A DNA stretch of 64,000 nucleotides, from NCBI GenBank assembly GCA_002067065.1, contig MVPY01000033.1, positions 8,624 through 72,623 of the forward strand, in the 5' to 3' direction. Both the position numbers and the translations under genes were made by a program. Below are positions 11,126 to 20,119 of the stretch, piece by piece. Under the pieces are notes generated by a model. It worked only from the letters and a program-made list of their open reading frames with translations. It was not told the origin of the DNA and searched no databases. This DNA comes from Methanobacterium sp. PtaB.Bin024. Its GTDB lineage: Archaea > Methanobacteriota > Methanobacteria > Methanobacteriales > Methanobacteriaceae. Every line of letters begins with the position of its first letter. Positions within the stretch are counted from its first letter, which is position 1.

Positions 11126-13113
11126 TAATTAGTCATTTGAATCTCATTGGAGTTTTGACTCCCTACTCTAAGGGCGTTCAAGATAACTGTCAGACTGAGG
11201 CCCATATCCCCAATACCCACTGCCATCCATAACGTGATGTATCCTAAAACTGCTAGAATTGCGAAAGAAGTTTTTACCAGTATGGATAAGGTTACGTTCT
11301 CCCTGACAACGTTCATGGTTTTTCTGCTGAGTTTCACAAGGTATTCTATCTTGGCAAGATCATCGTCCATCAGAGCCACATCTGCAGTTTCAATGGCCAT
11401 ATCTGAGCCAGCTGCACCCATAGCAATTCCTATGTTGGCTCTTGCCAGTGCAGGAGCATCGTTAACCCCATCACCTACCATTGCCACATGTCCATAGATT
11501 TGGACCAGTTCATCAATCTTTTCCACTTTGTCTTCTGGCATGAGTCCATGGTAACATTCATCCATACCTAATTGAGAGGCAACTCCATGTGCAGTGCCCT
11601 GGTTATCACCAGTGAGCATAACCGTTTTAATTCCGTTTCTTTGGAGAAATCGGACCGTTTTTCCAGCATCATCCCTGATACGATCCATGAGAATAATTAA
11701 ACCCATAATTTCCTGTTTGTTCCCCAATAAGACTGTGGTTTTACCTTCTTTCTCTAATCTCCTTATTTTTTCCCGAGGAATATTTTCATCTTTAAAAAGG
11801 TTGTTATCATTAAACAAAGCTTCATTCCCTATATAAAACGTGTTTTCATTTATTTCACCCTTTAAACCAGTTCCAGTTATGGATTTGAAGTTATGGACCT
11901 CTTCCAATTTCACTCCAACTTCTTTGGCTTTTTTGAGTATTGCTTTTGCCAGAGGGTGTTTGGAGTGGGACTCCAAGGAAGCAGATATTCTTAACACATC
12001 ATCTATGGAGTTACCGTTGAGGGCGGATATGTCTGTGACTTCCAGGCGGCCTTCAGTTAGGGTTCCAGTCTTATCAAAAACTACCACTTTCACATTTTTC
12101 ATTTCTTCTATGTATTCTCCTCCTTTTATCAGGACTCCATTCCTGGTGGCGGATGTTATCCCTGATACCATGGAGACTGGAGTAGATATGGCCAGGGCAC
12201 AGGGACAAGATACTACTAGAAGAACCAGGGCCCGGTAGAACCAGTCATCAAAGGACACCCCCCATAAGAACGGCGGGATTATCGCCACTGCAATGGCCAG
12301 TAAAATCACGGAGGGAGTGTAGTAGGTTGCAAAACGATCTATGAATGATTCTGTTTTTGATTTTTTATTTTTAGACTCACTTACCAATTCTATGATCCTG
12401 GATATGATGGTTTCATCTGATTTCCGGGTTACCCTGACTTCCAGGTATCCTTCAGTGTTGATGGTTCCTGCGAAAACCTCATCACCACTTTTTTTAGTCA
12501 CCGGCATACTTTCCCCAGTTATAGGGGATTGATCCACTGCTGATGAACCTTTAACCACCACTCCATCCAGTGGTATCTTATCACCCGGTCGGATCACTAC
12601 CGTTTCATTCAGTTGCACACTGTGTGCATGAACTTGCAATTCCTGTCCCTTGCGAATCACATGAGCGGTTTCAGGTGCCAGTTTAAGGAGAGCAGCTATG
12701 GAGTTACGTGCCCGTTCACTGGCATAGTCCTCCAAAAATTCAGCCACATAAAATAGGAAGATAACAGCTGCTCCTTCTTCACCATGACCTATGAGGAAGG
12801 CTCCTGCAGCTGCAATGGTTATGAGGAGGTTCATGTTGAAACGGAATTTTAAAAGCCCTTTAAAAGCCCCCATGATGATTTCATAACCAGCTACTGCCAC
12901 CACCGCCAAGAATGCTAACTCTGCCATTAGGTCCTGATTAAGGAATTTTTTAAGGACCAATGCAATAGCAAATATTACTGCAGATGTGCATATGATTAGC
13001 AGGGGTTTCTGTTTCCACAGGGGTGGTTTTTCCTGAAATATGTCTCCACCGCAGCAGCTACATGTGGCTGATGAATCCGAGTCTTCTGTGCAATGTTCAT
13101 GGTTTTCTGTCAT
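11122..13113 (-). CDS. Zinc/cadmium-type heavy-metal P-type ATPase
   Basis: 663 aa P1B ATPase in the membrane. Motifs in order: His/Cys-rich N-terminus (Cys8, and CSCC at 18-21) in place of a full HMA domain, TGES actuator loop, SCPCALAIS ion-site motif in TM6, DKTGTLTEG phosphorylation site, SKHPLA nucleotide-binding motif, GDGVNDAPA hinge, and a last helix with IGDMGLSLTVILNALR. The Asp in that last helix together with CPC is the P1B-2 (Zn2+/Cd2+/Pb2+) signature. An 11-2-11 inverted repeat resembling an ArsR/SmtB operator lies upstream (13174-13197), supporting metal-induced export. Start confirmed by AAAGGAAATAAAA. Confidence 0.88.
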
Positions 13114-13173
13114 TTTTATTTCCTTTAATACAAAACATTTGATGAAAAAATAAGATTGAGAACTATCATATGA

Positions 13174-13197
13174 ATATATGTTCAGATGAACATATAT
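13174..13197. promoter_or_regulatory. ArsR/SmtB-like operator before the Zn/Cd ATPase
   Basis: A perfect inverted repeat with 11-bp arms (ATATATGTTCA and TGAACATATAT) separated by GA sits 61 bases upstream of the ATPase start. The TGAACA/TGTTCA half sites and the two-base spacer match the pattern of ArsR/SmtB metal-sensor operators (12-2-12 type). No ArsR gene is in the window, so the regulator would have to be encoded elsewhere. Confidence 0.6.
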
Positions 13198-13316
13198 AGT
13201 CTTTGATTGAATCCCATAATAGGAATCCTACAATCAATATATTATACTCATAAATATCTTGAAAATTTTGCATGAATAGATATTTATGATAGTCATACAC
13301 ACTTTGAATATATTCT

Positions 13317-13405
<89 letters not shown>

Positions 13406-13597
13406 CATTTTAAAAACCCAGTTGAAGTTTTTATTCTATTTATTCCTTGAACATGAAATACAATGATCATAACAATAACCAATAAATTAATATATCTATT
13501 GGATCTTACATATATCCTCCTTTAAAAACAAACTAAAAAATTAAGTGAGAAAACATGAATCAATTTCACTTGCCACGATTTTAATTCGGTTGAAAAC

Positions 13598-15040
13598 ATG
13601 TCAGGAAAAACATTCCTAGATAATGCACAGTATGGTAAAAACAACTGGTGGAGATACATCTTAACCAGCATAACAACCTGGATTGGGCCATTAACACTGC
13701 TAATAATTATTTTAATTCCTTTTTTCATTATTTTCCATCCTATAAAACAGGATGTGGATCCGGAAAATGTGGTAAACAGCTTAGGCGCACTGACTTTCCT
13801 GGTATTGTTTGGTATTTACTATGCCCTATCATTTTTCATCTTCTATGTCTGCACACGCATCATCCATCACCAAAAGCTTATCCACCTCATCACCGCTGCC
13901 TCCCATATTAATTGGAAGAGAATTCTAAAGGGAGCAGGATTGTGGTTTATTATAATAGGATGTGCCTTCCTGATAGATGTGATAATCAGTCCTACTTCTG
14001 TTGAATGGTCTTTTAATCCTGCATTTTTCATCCTTTTAATTTTAAGTCTGATCATCTATCCTATTCAGGCCTCCTTTGAGGAAATATTTTTCAGAGGATA
14101 CCTTATGCAGGGAATAGGACTTCTAACAAAGAAACCAGCCATTCCCCTGCTAGTCACTTCCCTAATTTTTGCAGTTGGACATTTTTGGAATGGTACTGAC
14201 GTCACTAGCGGTGTTGGTATGGTTATCAACATGTTTATCTTTGGAATAACCCTAGGTATCATAACCTTAGGGGAAAATGGTCTTGAAACTGCCATAGGAG
14301 CTCATATTGTCAATAATCTATTTATTACCACAGTAATCAGTAGTCCTGAGTTACTGGGTGATTTACCATCCATACTGACCGCGGGATCACAGTCAGCAGT
14401 GGGTGTTCCCTATTTTATTCTGCCACCCATCCTCCTCATCATGGTATTCTGGAATAAAAAAGACAAATTAAAGGCAGCATTCCAAACAAATACAAAAATA
14501 AATAATATCAATAGTGGATCCCATAAAATTCAATGCACTAAATGCAAAACTTACAATCCAAGCATTGCAATTTACTGTATGGAATGTGGGGAAAAAATAG
14601 AATTGGAATACGCCTCATTACTATACAAATCCCTAGCCTTCATAATTGACATGATTTTGTTAGTGGTAATTTTCGTTATAACCTTAATAACACTGATTGT
14701 TGTTGAAGTTATGGTGAATGGAGAAGTTGTTAGTGATAGTTTACTATGTGCAATCTGGTTAGTTCTCGATATCACCATATTTTTCGCTTATTTCATTCTA
14801 CTAGAAAAAAAAGGCCAAACCATCGGCAAAATGGTAATGGGGATCAAAATAGTGAATGAATTCAACCAAAAACCAATTAGTTATGGACAAAGTATAATCC
14901 GAAATCTTTTACTGATTATAGATCTGATCCCCTATCTGGTGCCTGGATTGATAGGTTTCATCTTCAGCTTCGGATCTGAAAAAAAACAGAGGATTGGAGA
15001 TATTATAGCAAAAACTTTAGTGATCAAAGAGGAGATATAA
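13598..15040 (+). CDS. CPBP-family membrane protease fused to zinc ribbon and RDD domain
   Basis: 480 aa. Residues 1-290 are a multi-spanning CPBP (Abi/CAAX-protease-like) unit with EEIFFRGY (Glu161-Glu162, Arg166), FAVGHFWN (His195) and AHIVNN (about 235-240), the four intramembrane glutamic protease motifs. A rubredoxin-like zinc ribbon follows (Cys313, 316, 327, 330; CTKC ... CMEC). The C-terminal part, about 338-480, is an RDD membrane domain (LLYKSLAFIIDMILL ... KGQTIGKMVMGIKIV ... RNLLLIIDLIPYLV). All three parts lie in one uninterrupted frame. Substrate unknown. It may process or sort membrane proteins; that is inference. Confidence 0.8.
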   Translation: MSGKTFLDNAQYGKNNWWRYILTSITTWIGPLTLLIIILIPFFIIFHPIKQDVDPENVVNSLGALTFLVLFGIYYALSFFIFYVCTRIIHHQKLIHLITAASHINWKRILKGAGLWFIIIGCAFLIDVIISPTSVEWSFNPAFFILLILSLIIYPIQASFEEIFFRGYLMQGIGLLTKKPAIPLLVTSLIFAVGHFWNGTDVTSGVGMVINMFIFGITLGIITLGENGLETAIGAHIVNNLFITTVISSPELLGDLPSILTAGSQSAVGVPYFILPPILLIMVFWNKKDKLKAAFQTNTKINNINSGSHKIQCTKCKTYNPSIAIYCMECGEKIELEYASLLYKSLAFIIDMILLVVIFVITLITLIVVEVMVNGEVVSDSLLCAIWLVLDITIFFAYFILLEKKGQTIGKMVMGIKIVNEFNQKPISYGQSIIRNLLLIIDLIPYLVPGLIGFIFSFGSEKKQRIGDIIAKTLVIKEEI

Positions 15041-15084
15041 TACTTAGGTGATCATGTGATTAACTGGAAAATAGGAATCCCATT

Positions 15085-15756
15085 ATGAGTGTAGAAACAT
15101 TAAAAATAATAGATAAAGATGCCTTTCGCCAGCCCTTAATTGAATACACAAAAAAGGCATTTAATCAACTCCATCCCATCAACACCCCTAAAATACTTGA
15201 TATTGGTTGTGGTACAGGACTTCCCACCCTTGAACTTGCCAGAATGAGTGGAGGAAAGGTTATTGGTGTTGATATAGATCAGAACTCATTGGATATTCTT
15301 GAAGAGAAAATAGAGAAAATGGGTCTTAAAAAACAGGTCGAAACAAGTAATTGTTCATTATTTGATTTACCTTTCCCTGATAAAAGTTTTGATATAATCT
15401 GGAGTGAGGGATCTATCTTTATAATAGGATTCAAGAGAGGTTTGAAGGAATGGAAACCTTTACTTAAGGATCAGGGATTTTTAGTGGTTCATGACCAATA
15501 CCAGGATCATGCCAAAAAGTTAGAGACCATTAGAAAATGTGGGTATAAATTGCTTAACTCTTTTTTAATCAAACACCAGACCTGGAAGTTAAATTTCTAC
15601 TTGCCATTTGAAAATCATCTTAAAAAGTTAAAGGAAAAATATAAAAATAATTCAGAAATTCAACAGGCAATAAAAAAAGAAATAGATGAAATAAGTGCGT
15701 TTGAAGAAGATGTAGAATCACTTAGTTCCATATTTTATCTAATGCAAAAATTATAA
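15085..15756 (+). CDS. Class I SAM-dependent methyltransferase
   Basis: 223 aa. SAM-binding motif I is ILDIGCGTGLPTLELA (about residues 39-54), the acidic end of strand 2 is VIGVDID, and motif post-II/III is NCSLFDLPFPDKSFDIIWSEGS. The N-terminus EYTKKAFNQLHPI and C-terminal helical part are not diagnostic. It lies 44 bases after the CPBP fusion gene and may be cotranscribed with it. Substrate unknown. Confidence 0.8.
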   Translation: MSVETLKIIDKDAFRQPLIEYTKKAFNQLHPINTPKILDIGCGTGLPTLELARMSGGKVIGVDIDQNSLDILEEKIEKMGLKKQVETSNCSLFDLPFPDKSFDIIWSEGSIFIIGFKRGLKEWKPLLKDQGFLVVHDQYQDHAKKLETIRKCGYKLLNSFLIKHQTWKLNFYLPFENHLKKLKEKYKNNSEIQQAIKKEIDEISAFEEDVESLSSIFYLMQKL

Positions 15757-16162
15757 GATATATAAACTTAGGATAAACACCCTTAATCATGATTTTAACC
15801 CTTTTAAAAACTAGTATGGCTTATTAGAATAATATTTTAGCCTTAATTGTCTTAAAAAAATTATGATAGGTTTTTTTAATTTTCGATGTTATTTATGGAT
15901 CAAAAAGATTTAGGAAACTATTTATAGTATTAATGAATACTATTCATAAATGAATTTAATTTGTTAATGAATAATATTTATTAATGAATAATATTTTGTT
16001 AATAAATTATTCGTTAAATATAATTTACAATGTATTAAGGGGACAACGTATTGAGGGGAACATTAAAAATGTTGTATACAAAACAATAGAGTTACGTTCT
16101 TAGATATAACCAAGTTCAAATCTGAACTTTGATATCAAGAAGGGGAGGGGGTTCATTTTAAT
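15757..16162. other. 406-bp intergenic region with repeated operator-like motifs
   Basis: No gene seen. It holds three copies of a TTAATGAATA motif (15930-15944, 15964-15979, 15981-15996), the last two being 16-base copies at a 17-bp period. The first copy contains the palindrome TGAATA-C-TATTCA (15934-15946). Further on are a tandem 16-base repeat GTATTRAGGGGA (16032-16047, 16048-16063) and an inverted repeat AACATT-AAA-AATGTT (16059-16073). The region is placed to control the exported zinc-finger cluster that follows. Confidence 0.6.
15930..15996. promoter_or_regulatory. Repeated TTAATGAATA operator-like sites
   Basis: Three near-identical sites; two are spaced exactly 17 bp apart and one is a 13-bp perfect palindrome with 6-bp arms. 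A related set (TGAATAAAATTCA twice at 17-bp period) lies at 22130-22159 in front of a decayed TetR paralogue, so a TetR-type regulator of the 20-23 kb region is the most likely binder (inference). Confidence 0.5.
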
Positions 16163-16485
16163 ATGAATCTATTTTGTTATTATTATATTCTTTGTGATGC
16201 AGCCATTGCAGTTGATGAAACATTTCAAACCGAAACTGTAGACAACAACGTAGTCGTAGTACATTACAATTCCTTAGTTTTAGGAGGCAACAACTACCCT
16301 CACATCGACTACAGTGAAAAAACTGACACTCTTTTGGAACATGATTTTTTTTCATTCTGTATCCAGCAGATCCTGTTGATCCTGGTACTGCTAATCCCAC
16401 TGCCTCCAGTACAAAATGGACTCATCCAACAGAACAGATAAACCAATATAATCAATTTTTAAAGGAGGATGAATATGAAACATAA
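16163..16485 (+). pseudogene. Probable frameshifted small surface/secreted protein gene
   Basis: The first half (to about 16345) reads DAAIAVDETFQTETVDNN ... YPHIDYSEKTDTLLEHD. At a run of eight T (about 16346-16354) this frame turns into an improbable hydrophobic tail. A one-base insertion in the T run would instead join it to the hydrophilic frame YPADPVDPGTANPTASS ... KEDEYET, which ends at 16485 overlapping the next gene's start. I therefore read it as a frameshifted gene, or a sequencing error in the homopolymer. No family recognised. The uninterrupted 92-aa reading (16163-16441) remains possible. Confidence 0.4.
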
Positions 16486-17863
16486 GGCAATTTGTATATT
16501 AATGGTTTTTTTATTGATTTTTGGATTTTTAAGTTTTTCTTTCGCCAGAAATTATGGACAAGATGTAGTTCAAAGTGTTTCTCCACCCCCCACAGAAACT
16601 ACAACAGAAGAAGATACACCATCTGGTGGCAGTCCTGTAGAAAACCAATCTGGAGGAGGAAATCAAACCACAACTACATCTACAACTATCCAAACAGGGA
16701 CAGTTTTTGTTAATCAAAAATCTCAGGACTTAGTTGTGATAAGAAAAGTTTCGAACACAACTACCACAACCAATACTACCACAACCAGTACCACTGAAAA
16801 CAAATGCAAAACTGATGAAACGCCTAACGAACCAGATCCTGACCCCCTGCCACTATTTCCTATAGAACCCGGAAAGAGACTCTTCTCTATTATTGGTTAT
16901 ATATTGGAATCACCAGAGCACGGAGTTAGAGATCCTGATTGGCCATACACTAACAGTTCCAATGATAACCTATGGATCGCTGATGAAAGCTATTCTGACG
17001 GAGTAACCAACTCCCTCAGACAAACCACCTCGGCTGGATCCATACCCCACCAAGTAGCCGACTCAAACGGTGCAACTTATTACGCCTTCTGCATGGAACC
17101 TGGTCAGAAAGCTCAAGTGGGAGAAAATTTAACAAATACCGATGCTGCTCCGGCTGTGATCTATGATTTAGTTAAAAAATCCGATCCTGAAGATGATGAC
17201 AACGCCTATAAAACCCAATTAAAGATATGGGCCCTTTTAACCGGAGGAAATATTAGTAGCAGTGGGGAAGTAGCTGTTCTTAAGGAAAACATGGGAATAT
17301 CTGATGATCAATTCAAAGAGGATGTTAAAACAGCCACCAATGAACTGAAGAAAGAATACGGATCCAAAGATGGACAAATCACCCCACTTCTTGACTATCG
17401 CACTGTGAATATCTTTGGTTACAACATGCTGGAGAATCTTTTCACCGGAATCAAACATTTATTCGGATGGTATACATCCTACCAGCCACTATCACAATCA
17501 CTGGTATCACCTTACAATGGCGATACCAGCCAACAGGCTACTTCTACAAACACTCAGTCCACGCAGAATACACAAAATACACAGACCTCTAAAGACCAAA
17601 CGAACACCCCCACTCCAGTACAGCCCGGACCTGGTGAAATTTCGTGTTCCAATTGTGGTGGTACTGGACAGATTCAGGAATGGTACACTTATTCTGAATG
17701 GGTTCCCTGCACGCGCTGTGGAGGTTCAGGTCAAATATATGATTCCATAGAAGGTGTTTACATAACTTGTCCAAGTTGTCATGGATCAAAAGGATCGTAT
17801 GTTGAGAAGACAGGTACCAGATGGGTCACTTGCCCTGTTTGCGGAGGCGATGGAGTTATATAA
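16475..17863 (+). CDS. Secreted thioester-domain surface protein with DnaJ-type Cys-rich C-terminus
   Basis: 462 aa from the ATG at 16475 (GGAGG six bases upstream). In order: signal peptide (AICILMVFLLIFGFLSFSFA); Ser/Thr/Asn-rich linker to about residue 125; a folded region about 130-330 with YYAFCMEPG (Cys206) and KTQLKIWALL (Gln248, Trp252), which match the Cys and Q-x-x-aliphatic-W motifs of the TQXA/thioester domain; a Thr/Gln-rich linker (350-385); and four CxxC-G-x-G knuckles (Cys391/394, 412/415, 432/435, 453/456) like the DnaJ central zinc domain. Thioester domains form Cys-Gln bonds used by Gram-positive adhesins to bind host amines. No membrane anchor follows. The first gene of an exported zinc-finger cluster. 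Confidence 0.7.
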   Translation: MKHKAICILMVFLLIFGFLSFSFARNYGQDVVQSVSPPPTETTTEEDTPSGGSPVENQSGGGNQTTTTSTTIQTGTVFVNQKSQDLVVIRKVSNTTTTTNTTTTSTTENKCKTDETPNEPDPDPLPLFPIEPGKRLFSIIGYILESPEHGVRDPDWPYTNSSNDNLWIADESYSDGVTNSLRQTTSAGSIPHQVADSNGATYYAFCMEPGQKAQVGENLTNTDAAPAVIYDLVKKSDPEDDDNAYKTQLKIWALLTGGNISSSGEVAVLKENMGISDDQFKEDVKTATNELKKEYGSKDGQITPLLDYRTVNIFGYNMLENLFTGIKHLFGWYTSYQPLSQSLVSPYNGDTSQQATSTNTQSTQNTQNTQTSKDQTNTPTPVQPGPGEISCSNCGGTGQIQEWYTYSEWVPCTRCGGSGQIYDSIEGVYITCPSCHGSKGSYVEKTGTRWVTCPVCGGDGVI

Positions 17864-17932
17864 AAAACCATTTTCTCCCAATTCTTTTTTTAAAAGTTGA
17901 AAATGTTGGCAAATAATTAAGGAGGTCACCAA

Positions 17933-18328
17933 ATGATTAAGACAAAAGCAATTTTAATAGGGACTTTAATAACCCTTGTGGCAGTTACAATACTTGAATT
18001 AATCTTCGGAGCTTGGGGCGGATTCACAGGGCTGTTTTTAGGAGGTTTAATTAGCCTCTATATCATGGAAGCAGATTTAAAGGAAGGAATCATTCAGGGT
18101 TTCATAATTGGAGTTTTAACAGGAATAGTGTTTGACATCCTATTAGTTCTCGTGGCATCCATTAACGGAATATCAATAGGAGTTTATCTGATTGGTGGAG
18201 GAATTTTAACTTTACTGGTTGCTTTAATAGTTTATGGAATTTTAACGGCAATCGGGGCTGCTGCAGCTATTTATCTAAAAGAAATACTGAAAAAATATGA
18301 AAAAGGTGATAAAAATGTTTTGCACTGA
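17933..18328 (+). CDS. DUF5518-like four-helix membrane protein
   Basis: 131 aa with four predicted membrane spans (residues about 8-25, 29-45, 56-80, 84-115) rich in Gly and Ile, short loops and a charged tail (KEILKKYEKGDKNVLH). The pattern fits the small DUF5518 membrane family common in Methanobacteriales. Ribosome site AAGGAGGTCACCAA upstream. It overlaps the next gene by 14 bases, so they are cotranscribed. Function unknown. Confidence 0.65.
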   Translation: MIKTKAILIGTLITLVAVTILELIFGAWGGFTGLFLGGLISLYIMEADLKEGIIQGFIIGVLTGIVFDILLVLVASINGISIGVYLIGGGILTLLVALIVYGILTAIGAAAAIYLKEILKKYEKGDKNVLH

Positions 18329-18770
18329 ATGTGGGGAGGAATTCCAAGAAGATGTGAATTTCTGCCCCAACTGCGGCACAAACTCAACCCTTTACCCTGA
18401 TAAAGAGTCAAATCTGAATATTCCGGGCTCTTTGGAAAAATTTCAACCTGCAAACAAAGAAGATCCGCTAACCGGGGAAGTGTTCATTAAAAACAACTCC
18501 CAGGATGATCCGAATATGATCGATCCTTCAAAGGGAACAGATAAATCAACAACAGAAAATCCTGAAAACTGGCAGAATGAAAAAGAACACTTAGAACGCA
18601 TTATCCACCAATTGGAATTAGAAAATCAAGATTTACGGGAAAAACTTAAAAGAACATCTAAACCACTAGCTAAAACCACTGCAAAAACTAGAAAAGTTGG
18701 TGTTCCCACACCACACGAAAAATCGGCTGACAACATGTGGAATAAATTCAAAAAATGGTATAATGAGTAA
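18315..18770 (+). CDS. Zinc-ribbon protein with coiled-coil C-terminus
   Basis: About 151 aa. It starts with a double-CxxC zinc ribbon (CTECGEEFQEDVNFCPNCG), then a polar linker and a heptad-rich coiled coil (WQNEKEHLERIIHQLELENQ, residues about 88-115), then a basic tail. There is no signal peptide or membrane span, so it is probably cytoplasmic. The start at 18315 is chosen because AAAGGTGATAAAA lies directly before it and the ribbon then begins at residue 3. Partner to the adjacent membrane proteins; function unknown. Confidence 0.65.
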   Translation: MFCTECGEEFQEDVNFCPNCGTNSTLYPDKESNLNIPGSLEKFQPANKEDPLTGEVFIKNNSQDDPNMIDPSKGTDKSTTENPENWQNEKEHLERIIHQLELENQDLREKLKRTSKPLAKTTAKTRKVGVPTPHEKSADNMWNKFKKWYNE

Positions 18771-18808
18771 AATCGGGAAGTATAAAAATCGTGAAATGGT
18801 GCGTGAAA

Positions 18809-19171
18809 ATGAAAAATAAAGATTGGATTATCATAGTGCTCGTTTTGTTAATCTTAACGATGGGGATCGGGTTGGTATGGACCATGCAGAGTCCAAAAAA
18901 CAACACATCTAACAATACCACCACTCCCAGCAGCAACCAGGGAGATGTGCAAAAAACAGCAAACAAAGTAACCAACACCCAAACACAGGTAACGAACACT
19001 CCCCAGACTGATACTCAAACTGAGGCCCAAAGTGAATACGTAACCTTAACATGTAAAGTTTGTGGGAAAAAATTCCAAACTCCCAGAGAAGGCCCACAAT
19101 TAGCAATCTGCGATGATTGTGTTAACACCCCTGAAGCTGACAAACTCCTTCAAGAAGCAGGATATGTTTAA
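18809..19171 (+). CDS. Membrane-anchored extracytoplasmic zinc-ribbon protein
   Basis: About 120 aa. N-terminal membrane anchor (WIIIVLVLLILTMGIGLVW), a Thr/Asn/Gln-rich linker (about residues 28-80) and a C-terminal Cys4 zinc ribbon (CKVCGKKF ... AICDDC). By the positive-inside rule the ribbon should face the outside. The start at 18809 follows GGTG; an upstream GTG at 18791 is possible. The layout (anchor, low-complexity stalk, zinc module) is the same as the gene at 19583, and the stalk resembles that of the thioester protein. Confidence 0.6.
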   Translation: MKNKDWIIIVLVLLILTMGIGLVWTMQSPKNNTSNNTTTPSSNQGDVQKTANKVTNTQTQVTNTPQTDTQTEAQSEYVTLTCKVCGKKFQTPREGPQLAICDDCVNTPEADKLLQEAGYV

Positions 19172-19213
19172 AGTGGCATCGTTCACATTCACTTGTTAAA
19201 ATCGTAAAAGGAA

Positions 19214-19476
19214 GTGAAAACTCGTGAACAGATAATAATTGCCACTACAATGCTTTTCACGTCAATTGTTCTTTGCGGGGCTGTCAGTGCAGATGAAAGC
19301 AACACAACTATCGTAACACCACTAAACAGCAACGGACACAGTGAATATCCAAGTATTAGTGATGATGGAAACTGGATAGCCTACCACTCAATTGCTAGTA
19401 ATCAATTGCTAGTAATATTGTAGCCGGTGATACAAACTGCGTCACTGATGAAAAAGCAATGGACGTGATTAAATAG
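19214..19476 (+). pseudogene. Remnant of secreted TolB/PD40-type beta-propeller protein
   Basis: A GTG start, a signal peptide (IIIATTMLFTSIVLCGAVSA) and the beginning of a propeller blade (YPSISDDGNWIAYHSIASN) are followed by an exact 14-bp tandem duplication (19389-19402 and 19403-19416) that shifts the frame to a stop at 19423. Removing one copy restores ASNIVAGDTNCVTDEKAMD, the expected continuation of the PD40 motif, which then ends at 19476. The rest of the propeller is absent. Clearly broken. Confidence 0.7.
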
Positions 19477-19582
19477 GTGATTTAAAACAAAATATTCCTA
19501 ATTAAGAAATTATCCTAGCAGCATTTATGTTAAAAGATATTCTAGAACAATATAACCTAAAAACCATAAAAAGGCGTTACAT

Positions 19583-20059
19583 ATGAAAAACAAGCAAAAA
19601 TTAGTTTTAGGAGTGGTTGCAGCTATAGTGCTGGTTGGATTGGTAGGAGTGTTCTCCTTTTCAGAACCCGAAATTTCAGCATCTAATGATTCAAACCAAA
19701 CAAACCAGAGTATATGGGGAATACTAAGTGGAAACCAAGAAAGTAGTGCCAGTCAGGGATCAGGAAGTTCAAACCAAGAAAGTGGAAGTAACACCGGTAA
19801 TGGAAATGACAATGAAACATCCAATCAAGGATCCAGTGATGGAGTGAAAAGTGCTGATAAGATAGTATGTAGTGCATGCAACGGCCGAGGAACTGTAAAT
19901 TATTATGATTGTGTGTACTGTGGGAATCATGACATTACAACAGATCAAGAAATGACAGCAACTCCTCCCAAATGTACTAAATGTGGGCGTTACCATTATA
20001 TCTTTGTAAGAAATGCGGTGTGCGAACAATGTGGTGGAACTGGATGGGTCGAACTGTAG
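19583..20059 (+). CDS. Membrane-anchored protein with DnaJ-like CxxCxGxG zinc module
   Basis: 158 aa. N-terminal membrane anchor (VLGVVAAIVLVGLVGVFSF), a Ser/Gly/Asn/Gln-rich stalk (about residues 33-90), then CSACNGRGTV, CVYCGNHD, CTKCGRYH and CEQCGGTGW, four CxxC pairs in a DnaJ Cys-rich-like layout. This tail resembles that of the thioester protein at 16475. A decayed near-copy follows at 20120-20564. Start ATG at 19583; the upstream ribosome site is weak (AAAAGG). Confidence 0.6.
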   Translation: MKNKQKLVLGVVAAIVLVGLVGVFSFSEPEISASNDSNQTNQSIWGILSGNQESSASQGSGSSNQESGSNTGNGNDNETSNQGSSDGVKSADKIVCSACNGRGTVNYYDCVYCGNHDITTDQEMTATPPKCTKCGRYHYIFVRNAVCEQCGGTGWVEL

Positions 20060-20119
20060 CTCATTAAAGCAATTTGTCGATACAACAATATTAATGGGAG
20101 ATATGTTTAATAAAAACAA

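Noticed and set aside
11840..12238. 132-aa plus-strand frame inside the P-type ATPase
   Set aside because: Complement of conserved ATPase codons, no independent signals.
15930..16073. Short repeats as a possible CRISPR array
   Set aside because: Units are 10-16 bases at a 17-bp period without spacers of CRISPR length and no cas genes are present.
19389..19426. TAG in the PD40 remnant read as pyrrolysine
   Set aside because: The 14-bp duplication explains the frame change fully, and this methanogen group is not known to use pyrrolysine.
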